Assembly (NCBI GenBank): GCA_002358875.1 | Contig: DEPS01000167.1 | Span: 1 to 47,458, forward strand | Direction of reading: 5' to 3' | Origin: Lachnospiraceae bacterium UBA3386 | GTDB taxonomy: Bacteria > Bacillota > Clostridia > Lachnospirales > Lachnospiraceae | Length of the DNA stretch: 47,458 bases | Part shown: positions 31,099 through 38,711 of the stretch, one piece after another | How the letters are laid out: every line of letters starts with the position of its first letter | How positions within the stretch are numbered: the first letter of the stretch is position 1 | The notes under the pieces: generated by a model | Database searches by the model: none | The model's input: only the letters and a program-made list of their open reading frames with translations | Told to the model about the DNA's origin: nothing | Position numbers and translations under genes: made by a program

Positions 31099-32907
31099 AT
31101 GAAGGCAAAAGAACTCAGGACAAAATACAGGATCATGATAACAGGTGTGGCGATGGCCGCACTTCTGGCGGGCACAGCTGCATGCAGCTCGGCGGCATCG
31201 ACAGGCAGCACTGCCTCAGGAACAGAAACAGTAACGGCAGAATCTTCTGAAAATTCAGAGGAGTCGGCTGGCGGACAGGAAGATACTGAGACGACACAGA
31301 GCGGTCAGGCATCCGGTGAAACCGGAGAGGACGCGGCCAAAGCTGCATCAGGAACGGCTGCAGCTGACGGGACAGACAGTGCATCCGCAGATGGAACTCA
31401 GGCGGACGAACAGACAGCAGCTGACAGCGGTCAGGCTGCCGCGGCGGTCGTTTCTGGACCTGCAAAAGAAGACATTACTGTCTCGGAAACGGTCGAAAAT
31501 ACAGAGGACGGCGGACATGCCATCCTGGCAGACGGAGATTCTGCCTCTTATTCCAACACACAGGTGACCAAGACCGGCAGCTCGGATTCAGGAGATGAGG
31601 CGGACTTCTACGGTGACAATGCCGCTGTTTTCGCGACAAACGGCGCGACCCTCGACCTGACCCAGATGGTCATAGATACCAACGGAACACATGCAAACGG
31701 CGTCTTCAGCTACGGGGAAGGAACAACCGTCAATATTTCCGATTCCTATATCGAGACGAGCGGCGACTGCTCCGGCGGTCTGATGACGACAGGCGGCGGG
31801 ACCATGAACGCTGACAATCTCACGATCCACACGAGCGGCAGGTCGTCGGCTGCGATCCGGTCCGACCGCGGAGGCGGGACAGTCAATGTGACCGGCGGCA
31901 CCTACACGACAGACGGCGTCGGCTCACCGGTGGTCTATTCCACTGCGGACATTACGGTAAACAATGCGCAGATGACCTCCACAGCCTCCCAGGGCATCGT
32001 GGTGGAGGGCAAAAACTCCGTCACCCTCAATAATGTTGATCTCACTGCGGACAACAACCAGAAGAACAGCGACAAATCGGACTACTACCAGGCTGTCATG
32101 ATCTATCAGTCCATGTCCGGTGACGCGGCAGAGGGAACCTCTTCCTTCACGATGAACGGCGGCACCATGACCAACCTGAACGGGGATGTTTTCTTTGTGA
32201 CCAATACCGCGACGACAGTGGATCTGACAAATGCCGAGATCATTAATAATGGAGAAGGCGTCTTCCTCCGCGCGGCAGCAGCCGGCTGGGGCAGCAGCGG
32301 CTCTAACGGCGGACATGTCAACCTGACCGCATCGGCCCAGGAGATCAATGGCGATGTGATCGCGGACGAGGTCTCCGAAGTGAACCTCTATCTGAAGGAT
32401 AACTCCACCTTCACGGGTGCGGTCAATCCGGACGGCGCATCGGGAAGCGTCTACGTGGAAATCGAGGACGGCTCCAAATGGGTCCTGACCGGCGATTCAT
32501 ATGTCACCAGCCTCACCTGCGGGGCGGATGCCATCGACCTGAACGGATACACCCTCCATGTCGGCGACACCACCTACGAAGCCGGAACAGCCTCGACGGG
32601 AGAAGCCATTGAATTTACACTTTCGACCGGAAACGGGGGCCCCGGAGGAGCACCTGACGGGAACGGAGGCCCCGGCGGAGCACCTGATGGACAGGGAGGC
32701 CCCGGCGGCGCGCCCGGAAACGGCAGCACAAACACACCGCCCGCAAAGCCGGATGGAAATCCCCCCGCGAAGCCTGACGGCAATCCCCCTGCGAAGCCGG
32801 ACGGAAATCCCCCCGCAATGCCGGGAGAGGATGCAAACTCCAATACAGGAGATAATGCGGCATCCTCAGACGAGGTGGATGCTTCAAGCTCCGCTACAAA
32901 AGAATAA
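31099..32907 (+). CDS. Secreted lipoprotein with beta-helix-like repeats and Gly/Pro-rich tail
   Basis: A 602-residue exported protein. A signal peptide with basic N-terminus and hydrophobic core (IMITGVAMAALLAGTAAC) gives a likely lipidated Cys30, then about 100 residues of Ser/Thr/Ala/Glu-rich linker. Residues about 130-500 contain repeating Asn/Thr/Gly/Val strands (GATLDLTQMVIDTNG, GGTMNADNLTIHTSG, GGTVNVTGGTYTTDG), which suggests a right-handed beta-helix as in pectin-lyase-fold and carbohydrate-binding surface proteins. The tail has NGGPGGAPDG units (x3) and PPAKPDGN units (x4), perhaps wall-spanning. No catalytic motif is evident. AAAGGAG precedes the ATG. It is 61 bp upstream of cdaR; adhesion or polysaccharide binding is plausible only. 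Confidence 0.8.
   Translation: MKAKELRTKYRIMITGVAMAALLAGTAACSSAASTGSTASGTETVTAESSENSEESAGGQEDTETTQSGQASGETGEDAAKAASGTAAADGTDSASADGTQADEQTAADSGQAAAAVVSGPAKEDITVSETVENTEDGGHAILADGDSASYSNTQVTKTGSSDSGDEADFYGDNAAVFATNGATLDLTQMVIDTNGTHANGVFSYGEGTTVNISDSYIETSGDCSGGLMTTGGGTMNADNLTIHTSGRSSAAIRSDRGGGTVNVTGGTYTTDGVGSPVVYSTADITVNNAQMTSTASQGIVVEGKNSVTLNNVDLTADNNQKNSDKSDYYQAVMIYQSMSGDAAEGTSSFTMNGGTMTNLNGDVFFVTNTATTVDLTNAEIINNGEGVFLRAAAAGWGSSGSNGGHVNLTASAQEINGDVIADEVSEVNLYLKDNSTFTGAVNPDGASGSVYVEIEDGSKWVLTGDSYVTSLTCGADAIDLNGYTLHVGDTTYEAGTASTGEAIEFTLSTGNGGPGGAPDGNGGPGGAPDGQGGPGGAPGNGSTNTPPAKPDGNPPAKPDGNPPAKPDGNPPAMPGEDANSNTGDNAASSDEVDASSSATKE
32625..32823 (+). repeat. Coding tandem repeats: 30-bp and 24-bp units
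   Basis: Three 30-bp units encode NGGPGGAPDG and relatives, followed by four 24-bp units encoding PPAKPDGN. They make a Gly/Pro-rich stalk at the C-terminus of the lipoprotein and are in frame. Confidence 0.8.
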
Positions 32908-32946
32908 GAGACAGATGTGTAAACAATAAGAGACAGATGCGTAAAC
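32903..32946 (+). repeat. 22-bp tandem duplication straddling the lipoprotein stop codon
   Basis: AATAAGAGACAGATGTGTAA (32903) and AATAAGAGACAGATGCGTAA (32925) repeat with a 22-bp period, 21/22 identical. The stop codon TAA (32905-32907) is inside the first copy. Confidence 0.9.
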
Positions 32947-32968
32947 CATTTTGTATCGGAGGCCTGCG

Positions 32969-34192
32969 ATGATCAAGCCGGAAATGGCGCAGAAATTTAT
33001 CGACGAGATCGTCGAGTATACGGAATATAACATCAATATTATGGATGAATCCGGAGTGATCATTGCCAGCCGGGACAAGCACAGGATCGGCACCTACCAC
33101 GAGGCGGCAGCCAGGATCCTCCGCGGCGGGCCGGAATGCATCGTCGTCGAGGACGACAGGACCTTCCCGGGAGTGCTTCCGGGCATCAACATGGCGATCG
33201 TGGACGGGGGCAGGCGGGAAGGCGTTGTAGGCGTCACCGGCGATCCCGCCCACATCCGGGAGGTCGCCATGGTGACCCGGCTGGCCATTGAAGCCATGCT
33301 CAAATACGAAAAACAGCAGGAGAGGATCCTGCTGCGCCAGGGGCGCAAGGAGACATTTTTATATCTTCTCACCCATGCGGAAAATGCGAATCCCGCAGAG
33401 CTGCGCGCGGCCGCCGGAAAACTGGAATACGACGAATCGATCACGAGGATCCCCATCCTCTGCAGGATCCTGGACAATACGCCGCCCGAGCAGGTCCTAC
33501 AGTCCATTAAAACCAATGAAGGCCACTGTGAACAGGATCTGAGCGGTACACTGGATGACTCGCATGTACTGGTCTTCCGGACCCTGAAAGAAAAAAATAC
33601 TGCGTCGGTTTTCAGCTACCGGGAGGAGATCCTGTCCTATCTTGAACAGACCCTGCGGTGGATGAAGCGGGCAGATGTCCGCGCCGTTTTCTACGTCGGA
33701 TCCGCCCAGCGGGCATTCACACAGTATATCCACGCTTACCGCCACTGCCTGTGGCTGGAAGCGCGAGCGGCGGAGCCGGTCTTTCACGGAGGAGTCCCGG
33801 CCGCGGATCCGGGCCTGCCGTCAGCCGGAAAAGCCGGAAAAGCAGGAGAAGCCGGAAAAGCAGGAAAAGCCGGAAAAGCCGGCGACCGGGTGGTCTTTTT
33901 CAGAGATCATATAGCAGCCTATTTTTACTCTGTCCTTCCCAGAGAAGAGCTGCATCGGGTCTTTTACCACTATAGACATCAGCTGCAGGGAGAGGACCGC
34001 CAACAGTTCAAAGAGCTGGCCTGCGCCCTGATCGAGACCAATTTCAACCTCACGGAAGCCGCAAAGCGCCTCTATATCCACAAAAACACATTGATGTACC
34101 GCTACAATAAGGTAAAAGATCTCTTTGGTATAGACCCCGTGCGCAATGCTTCCGACCGCACTTTTTTAACCCTTCTTTACTACAGTTTGTAG
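32969..34192 (+). CDS. cdaR: CdaR-type sugar-diacid/glycerate regulator
   Basis: A 407-residue regulator. The N-terminal diacid-recognition domain reads AQKFIDEIVEYTEYNINIMD then ESGVIIASRDKHRIGTYHEA. The C-terminal PucR/CdaR helix-turn-helix reads ETNFNLTEAAKRLYIHKNTL then MYRYNKV. CGGAGG lies eight bases before ATG 32969; an upstream TTG is not needed. Between the two domains a KAG-repeat insert (residues about 286-307) interrupts the usual middle region. The next two genes, glycerate kinase and a GntP permease, match the known CdaR regulon, so it probably activates them in response to glycerate, glucarate or galactarate. Confidence 0.9.
   Translation: MIKPEMAQKFIDEIVEYTEYNINIMDESGVIIASRDKHRIGTYHEAAARILRGGPECIVVEDDRTFPGVLPGINMAIVDGGRREGVVGVTGDPAHIREVAMVTRLAIEAMLKYEKQQERILLRQGRKETFLYLLTHAENANPAELRAAAGKLEYDESITRIPILCRILDNTPPEQVLQSIKTNEGHCEQDLSGTLDDSHVLVFRTLKEKNTASVFSYREEILSYLEQTLRWMKRADVRAVFYVGSAQRAFTQYIHAYRHCLWLEARAAEPVFHGGVPAADPGLPSAGKAGKAGEAGKAGKAGKAGDRVVFFRDHIAAYFYSVLPREELHRVFYHYRHQLQGEDRQQFKELACALIETNFNLTEAAKRLYIHKNTLMYRYNKVKDLFGIDPVRNASDRTFLTLLYYSL
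33823..33890 (+). repeat. 9-bp coding repeats (KAG) in cdaR
   Basis: About seven tandem 9-bp units, GCCGGAAAA/GCAGGAAAA-like, encode (K/E)AG repeats in the inter-domain region. In-frame and low complexity, they suggest slippage-driven growth. Confidence 0.85.
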
Positions 34193-34211
34193 GAAAGAAT
34201 TTATTCAAAAT

Positions 34212-34257
34212 CAAACGCCTGTTTTGTTACGACAGCACAAAAACGGGCGTTTTTTTC
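34212..34257 (+). terminator. Terminator after cdaR
   Basis: AAACGCCTGTTTTGT pairs with ACAAAAACGGGCGTTT, followed by TTTTT. The remaining 200 bp before the glycerate kinase gene is A-rich with reiterated ACAAAGTAAAAA words and no ORF. Confidence 0.85.
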
Positions 34258-34470
34258 ATGTGCACAGATTATGGAAAAACTGCTGTCTCAGGGATATACT
34301 TTTATACAGAAAGAGCGACAGAGACCAAAAACGAAGAGCCTAAAGCGTGAAGATTTAAAAAACAAAGCAATAAAGATCAGAATAACCAGGCAGCAAAATT
34401 ACAAAGTAAAAAAGTAACAAAGTAAAAAGTAGCAAAATAGGGGGTCCGCAGGACCGGAAAGGGGAAAAAC

Positions 34471-35613
34471 ATGAGACTTATTTTTGCTTCAGATTCTTTT
34501 AAGGGGACACTTTCCAGCGAGAAGACAGTGGAGCTTCTCACAAAGGCAGCCCATGAGGTGTTCGGGCCCTGCGAGACCTTCGGCGTTCCCGTGGCGGACG
34601 GCGGCGAGGGGACGACGGATGCCGTGGTCCTTGCCAGAAAGGGAACCCTGGCATATGCGGATGTTCACGGACCTTTGATGGAGAAGGTAAGCGCAAGCTA
34701 CGGACAGCTGGATGGAAAAGAAGCCGTCCTCGAAATGGCGCAGGCTTCAGGCCTTCCCATGGTCCCTGAAGAGAAGAGGAATCCCCTAAACACCACGACC
34801 TACGGGACAGGCGAGCTGGTACTGGCCGCCATCGATGCAGGATTCAGTGATATCTCGATCGCCATCGGCGGCTCTGCCACAAATGACGGCGGAATGGGCT
34901 ATGCCAGCGCGCTGGGCGTCCGTTTTCTGGATGCAGAGGGCAATGTCCTGGAGGGCCGCGGAAGCGAGCTGGAGAAGGTCGCCCACATCGATACCAGCGG
35001 GATTCCCGAGAAGGTCCGAAATGCCCGTTTTACCGTCATGTGCGATGTGACCAATCCCCTCTGCGGGAAGGACGGAGCGACCTATACCTTCGGTAAGCAG
35101 AAGGGCGGGACGCCGGAGATCCTGGACCGGCTGGAAAAGGGAATGCAGAACTACCGCGACGTCATCATTCGTGAATTCGGAATCAATCCCGACGATACCC
35201 CCGGTACGGGCGCGGCGGGCGGCCTGGGCGCGGCGCTGAAGACATTTTTCCACGCGGATATGAAATCCGGCATCGAGACGGTGCTTGACCTCATTGAGTT
35301 TGACCGTGTGCTGGAGGGAGCGGACCTTGTAGTGACCGGCGAGGGGCGGACCGACTGGCAGAGCTGCTTCGGCAAGGTCATGCAGGGTGTCGGCGACCGC
35401 GCGAAGAAATACAATATTCCCGCAGTCGCCCTGTGCGGCGGACTGGGGGACGGATACGAGAAGATCTACGAGCACGGGATCGACTCCATCATGACCACCG
35501 TCGACGGCCCCATGGGGCTGTCCGAGGCGCTTGACCGCGCGGAAGAGCTCTACTACAAGGGCGCTGTGCGCCTCTTCCGCATGGTCCGGGCCGGGATTCG
35601 CATGGAGAAGTAA
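34471..35613 (+). CDS. Glycerate 2-kinase (GlxK/GarK family)
   Basis: A 380-residue kinase that phosphorylates D-glycerate to 2-phosphoglycerate and feeds glycolysis. Family signatures: IFASDSFKGTLSS, PVADGGEGTTDAV, ISIAIGGSATNDGGMGYASA, NPLCGKDGATYTFGKQKG, TGAAGGLGAALKTF and VVTGEGRTDWQSCFGK. GGAAAGGGG precedes the ATG. It is followed after 86 bp by a GntP-family permease and preceded by cdaR, forming a glycerate or sugar-diacid uptake cassette. Confidence 0.95.
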   Translation: MRLIFASDSFKGTLSSEKTVELLTKAAHEVFGPCETFGVPVADGGEGTTDAVVLARKGTLAYADVHGPLMEKVSASYGQLDGKEAVLEMAQASGLPMVPEEKRNPLNTTTYGTGELVLAAIDAGFSDISIAIGGSATNDGGMGYASALGVRFLDAEGNVLEGRGSELEKVAHIDTSGIPEKVRNARFTVMCDVTNPLCGKDGATYTFGKQKGGTPEILDRLEKGMQNYRDVIIREFGINPDDTPGTGAAGGLGAALKTFFHADMKSGIETVLDLIEFDRVLEGADLVVTGEGRTDWQSCFGKVMQGVGDRAKKYNIPAVALCGGLGDGYEKIYEHGIDSIMTTVDGPMGLSEALDRAEELYYKGAVRLFRMVRAGIRMEK

Positions 35614-35699
35614 AAATCTGCCAGGAAAACGCCGGCACATGAAATAAAGTTCAGCATAAATAATACATAAAGTTTTTTACATATACGGGAGGGAAGCAA

Positions 35700-36962
35700 A
35701 TGGATGCACAATTCACAACCATCGGAGCAATAGCCGGCCTTTTGATCGCTATCGTTCTGATCATAAAAAAGGTACAGCCTGCCTACAGCCTGATTCTGGG
35801 GGCTCTCATCGGGGGACTGATCGGCGGTGGCGGACTTGACGTGACTGTCAGCACAATGGTCAGCGGAGCAGGTTCCATGATGTCCTCCGTCCTCAGGATC
35901 CTCACCAGCGGTATCCTTGCGGGTGCGCTCATCAAGACAGGATCCGCTGAGAAGATTGCCGAAACGATCGTGGAAAAGCTCGGTGAAAAGCGCGCGGTGG
36001 CAGCCATTGCGGTCGCGACCATGATCATCTGCGCGGTCGGAGTCTTTGTGGACATTTCCGTGATCACAGTAGCGCCCATCGCCCTCGCGATCGGAAAGAG
36101 GGCAGGCCTTTCCAGAAGCGGCATCCTGATTGCCATGATCGGCGGCGGAAAAGCCGGAAACATCATTTCCCCCAACCCCAACACCATTGCGGTTTCAGAG
36201 GGCTTTTCCCAGGACCTCACTTCAGTCATGGCGCGAAATATAATCCCCGCGGTCTGTGCACTCGTGATGACCATCGTCCTTTCTTCCATCCTTGTCAGGA
36301 AAAAAGGCGAAGAGATCAAGGCTTCGGATCTTGAAGGGACAGAAGGGAAACAGCTCCCCGGATTTGGAGCTGCCATTTTAGGACCTGCGGTCGTCATCAT
36401 CATGCTGGCCCTCCGTCCTCTTGCCGGAATTGCAATTGACCCCCTGATCGCCCTGCCTGTCGGCGGCGTGGTCAGCATGATCGTGACCGGGAAGATCAGG
36501 AACTTTATCGAATATACTGAATTCGGACTGGGAAAGGTCGTGGGCGTATCCATCCTGCTCATCGGAACAGGTACGATCGCGGGTATCATCAAAGCCTCAG
36601 CCCTGCAGTATGACGTGACATCAGCCCTCGAGGCCATGAACATGCCGGCCTTCGTGCTCGCCCCTCTCTCCGGAATCCTCATGGCGGCAGCGACTGCTTC
36701 CACCACTGCGGGAGCTACCGTGGCTGCCCAGACCTTTGCGCCCGCCCTGCTGGCCAACGGCGTTTCCGGCCTTGCAGCTGCCGCAATGGTCCACGCAGGT
36801 GCCACCGTCCTCGACTCCCTGCCCCACGGTTCCTTCTTCCATGCGACCGGCGGATCCGTCAATATGACGATCGGCGACCGCATGAAGCTCATTCCCTTTG
36901 AGGCTGCCATCGGCATCACCAGCACGATCGTGTCAGTCATCCTCTATCTGGTCCTGCACTGA
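35700..36962 (+). CDS. GntP-family gluconate/glycerate:H+ symporter
   Basis: A 420-residue membrane protein with about 12 hydrophobic segments and GntP-type glycine-rich loops (SLILGALIGGLIGGGGLDVT near the N-terminus, MIGGGKAGNIISPNPNTIAV mid-protein, and VLDSLPHGSFFHATGG near the end). It imports a sugar acid with protons. Adjacent glycerate kinase makes D-glycerate the likely substrate, though gluconate family members are similar. GGGAGG lies seven bases before the ATG, and a terminator follows at 37112. Confidence 0.93.
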   Translation: MDAQFTTIGAIAGLLIAIVLIIKKVQPAYSLILGALIGGLIGGGGLDVTVSTMVSGAGSMMSSVLRILTSGILAGALIKTGSAEKIAETIVEKLGEKRAVAAIAVATMIICAVGVFVDISVITVAPIALAIGKRAGLSRSGILIAMIGGGKAGNIISPNPNTIAVSEGFSQDLTSVMARNIIPAVCALVMTIVLSSILVRKKGEEIKASDLEGTEGKQLPGFGAAILGPAVVIIMLALRPLAGIAIDPLIALPVGGVVSMIVTGKIRNFIEYTEFGLGKVVGVSILLIGTGTIAGIIKASALQYDVTSALEAMNMPAFVLAPLSGILMAAATASTTAGATVAAQTFAPALLANGVSGLAAAAMVHAGATVLDSLPHGSFFHATGGSVNMTIGDRMKLIPFEAAIGITSTIVSVILYLVLH

Positions 36963-37111
36963 AGAATATTTGTATCGAAGGATTTTAAATCGAAAAGACT
37001 CTGCATGAATGGATTTAAAATAAATGTTTTTGCGGTTTTCCTATGCAGTTCACAGGACCAGGCTGTGTCAGCTGTAGATGCCGCATTTATCAGGAATTGA
37101 AATAACGCAAA

Positions 37112-37145
37112 AAAGGGGATGCTGCAACGGATGCGGCATCCCCTT
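37112..37145 (+). terminator. Terminator after GntP permease gene
   Basis: AAAGGGGATGC / GCATCCCCTTT with a 12-nt loop, A-rich on the left and a short T-run on the right. It may serve the convergent minus-strand gene too. Confidence 0.75.
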
Positions 37146-37177
37146 TGATATTGCTTCAGGAAAGCCGGTTGCGTTGC

Positions 37178-37816
37178 TCATCTGCACTCAACAAGATCTC
37201 TTTCCCCGCAGCCGAGCGTATCTGCGAGCCGGAAAAGAGTCTCTGCCTGAGCTCTGTTGATGTCTTTTCTCCGCTGCTCATACATTTGGATCGAGCGAAG
37301 TGAGACTTCCGCCTTTTGAGCAAGTGCGGCCTGCGTCATGCCGGCATAGCTGCGCATTCTCTGAAGCTGGGTCTGTTTGCGCACATCCTCGATCCTGCTT
37401 CGAAGAACAGAAGACGCTTTTTGTTCAGACGCCTCATGAAGCAGCGGATACAGTGCCAGAAGATCATCCGCAGGACAACTGCTGCAGATCCTCCTGAATG
37501 ACCAGCCGGTCTCCCACTGAAGATATGCGAGGATCCAGCCGCACCAATATTCCTTTGTCCTTGTCAGCCGCAGCGCAAACGGCGGGAGCTCTCTTGTCAG
37601 TCCGCTTTCCCGAATGACACAGATCGCAAGCTCCTCTCCCGACATACCTGCGATCAGGGCGGGACTGCCATTTCCGAACAGGTCCGCTTTGCCGGAAATG
37701 ATGAACATTTCCAGAATTTCACCTGCCGCAAATCCGCAGTCATTGACAGCATAATCCAGCATTCCACCCAGATTTTTCATTGCATCAGACAGATACAGTT
37801 CGCTGTATGCCCTCAT
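37178..37816 (-). CDS. XRE-family antitoxin-like protein partnered with DUF3990
   Basis: A 212-residue protein. The C-terminal 65 residues form a helix-turn-helix (MRSYAGMTQAALAQKAEVSL followed by RSIQMYEQRRKDI). The N-terminal 140 residues are unlike typical XRE repressors and resemble DUF3791-type antitoxin modules in size and position (starting MRAYSELYLSDAMKNLGGML), an assignment I am not sure of. The gene overlaps the DUF3990 gene by 4 bp (ATGA). The pair lies behind a promoter filled by two identical palindromes, which the helix-turn-helix probably binds. Toxin neutralisation is inferred. Confidence 0.75.
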   Translation of the reverse strand: MRAYSELYLSDAMKNLGGMLDYAVNDCGFAAGEILEMFIISGKADLFGNGSPALIAGMSGEELAICVIRESGLTRELPPFALRLTRTKEYWCGWILAYLQWETGWSFRRICSSCPADDLLALYPLLHEASEQKASSVLRSRIEDVRKQTQLQRMRSYAGMTQAALAQKAEVSLRSIQMYEQRRKDINRAQAETLFRLADTLGCGERDLVECR

Positions 37817-38499
37817 CTTTCAGACCTCACAACGATATCCTCAGGTCGAAGCTTTTCCCTCAGAATATCCCTCATAAAAATACCTTCCAGATCCATCTGC
37901 ATTGCGAGCTGCCTGTACTGTGCCCGGGCAGCGTCGTCTCTTTGCTTTCTTTTTAAATAGTAGATGCTTCCATCTGCCGGTTCATAACCGTCAAAGCGGA
38001 TTCTCTCAAACGCTTCTCTGCTGTGAAGGACGATCTGTTCACCCAATTTTCCCAAAAACATCGCTCGCGATAACTGTTCCAGAGAAATTGCATTTCCCAC
38101 GAATGCTCTTGCAAATGAAAAATAAGAGTCATCGGCGCGGTATCCGCGGATCAGATCATAATCATTCAGATCCGGCTGGAAATATTCCTGTAGATAAGCA
38201 AGTCCCTGCGCAGCCACTGCAGTTTCAGGCTGAAATTTTCTGTTCGCAGACAAAACAGCCAGCCAATGCAAAATGGTAAACGACGGATCCTGAAGATTCA
38301 GGATCTTTAACCCTGACGTATTTATCACATACCTGTTGGCATATCCGCCCTTTTTTTCGATGCAGGCCCATTCTTTTGCAAGCTCCTCGTGTTCGGTACA
38401 ATAGAAACCGGGACCATAGTCATTATAATTTTTTCCCGCACCATACAGTGGCTTCTCGATAATCTTTACAGACCCATGCCGGAGAATAAGTGAATCCAT
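37813..38499 (-). CDS. DUF3990-family protein, probable ADP-ribosyltransferase-like toxin
   Basis: A 228-residue protein whose opening LILRHGSVKIIEKPLYGAGK then NYNDYGPGFYCTEHEELAKE matches the DUF3990 pattern. In related proteins it is thought to fold like ADP-ribosyltransferases (a YHGS-like first strand, here LRHGS, then YGxGFYxT). A later Ser-Phe region (YFSFARAFVGNAISLEQL) may correspond to the second motif. TAGGAGGACTCTT precedes ATG 38499; an in-frame start nine codons earlier falls inside the operator. The gene comes first in the pair, toxin before antitoxin, which is the less common order. Enzymatic activity is unproven. Confidence 0.75.
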   Translation of the reverse strand: MDSLILRHGSVKIIEKPLYGAGKNYNDYGPGFYCTEHEELAKEWACIEKKGGYANRYVINTSGLKILNLQDPSFTILHWLAVLSANRKFQPETAVAAQGLAYLQEYFQPDLNDYDLIRGYRADDSYFSFARAFVGNAISLEQLSRAMFLGKLGEQIVLHSREAFERIRFDGYEPADGSIYYLKRKQRDDAARAQYRQLAMQMDLEGIFMRDILREKLRPEDIVVRSER

Positions 38500-38519
38500 A
38501 AGAGTCCTCCTATAAATAA

Positions 38520-38570
38520 ATATCACCAGAGTGATACTAAAATTGTATCACTCTGGTGATATCGGTGCAA
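38520..38570 (-). promoter_or_regulatory. Twin-operator promoter of the DUF3990-XRE pair
   Basis: Perfect 18-bp inverted repeat: ATATCACCAGAGTGATAC (38520-38537), a 7-nt spacer, and GTATCACTCTGGTGATAT (38545-38562). Each arm is itself a TATCAC-N4-GTGATA palindrome, giving two operators 25 bp apart. On the minus strand TTGCAC (38565-38570), 17 bp and TACAAT (38542-38547) form the promoter. One operator fills the spacer and the other covers the start site. Confidence 0.85.
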
Positions 38571-38597
38571 TAATAATGTTTAGATTATTGTTCTCCC

Positions 38598-38663
38598 GGG
38601 GCGGATGCCGCGCTGCCCGCATTCGCAAACCGTACCTGTACCGCAGCTGAGCGCATCTGCCCC
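38598..38663 (-). terminator. Long GC-rich hairpin downstream of bglA
   Basis: GGGGCGGATGC (38598-38608) pairs with GCATCTGCCCC (38653-38663) with one mismatch. The inner part holds GCTGC/GCAGC and a GTACAGGTAC-like core, and no T-run follows. It may be a terminator for bglA or another palindromic element; a 10-nt GTACGGTTTG inside is shared with the 50-bp element at 40224. Confidence 0.45.
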
Positions 38664-38711
38664 GTCATGGGAGTGGAGTGATGTATGTCCGGCGCCCCGG
38701 AAGGGTCAGGA

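Noticed and set aside
35783..36940. 385-codon minus-strand frame opposite the GntP permease
   Set aside because: No ribosome site; the plus-strand protein has an unmistakable GntP sequence and a good start.
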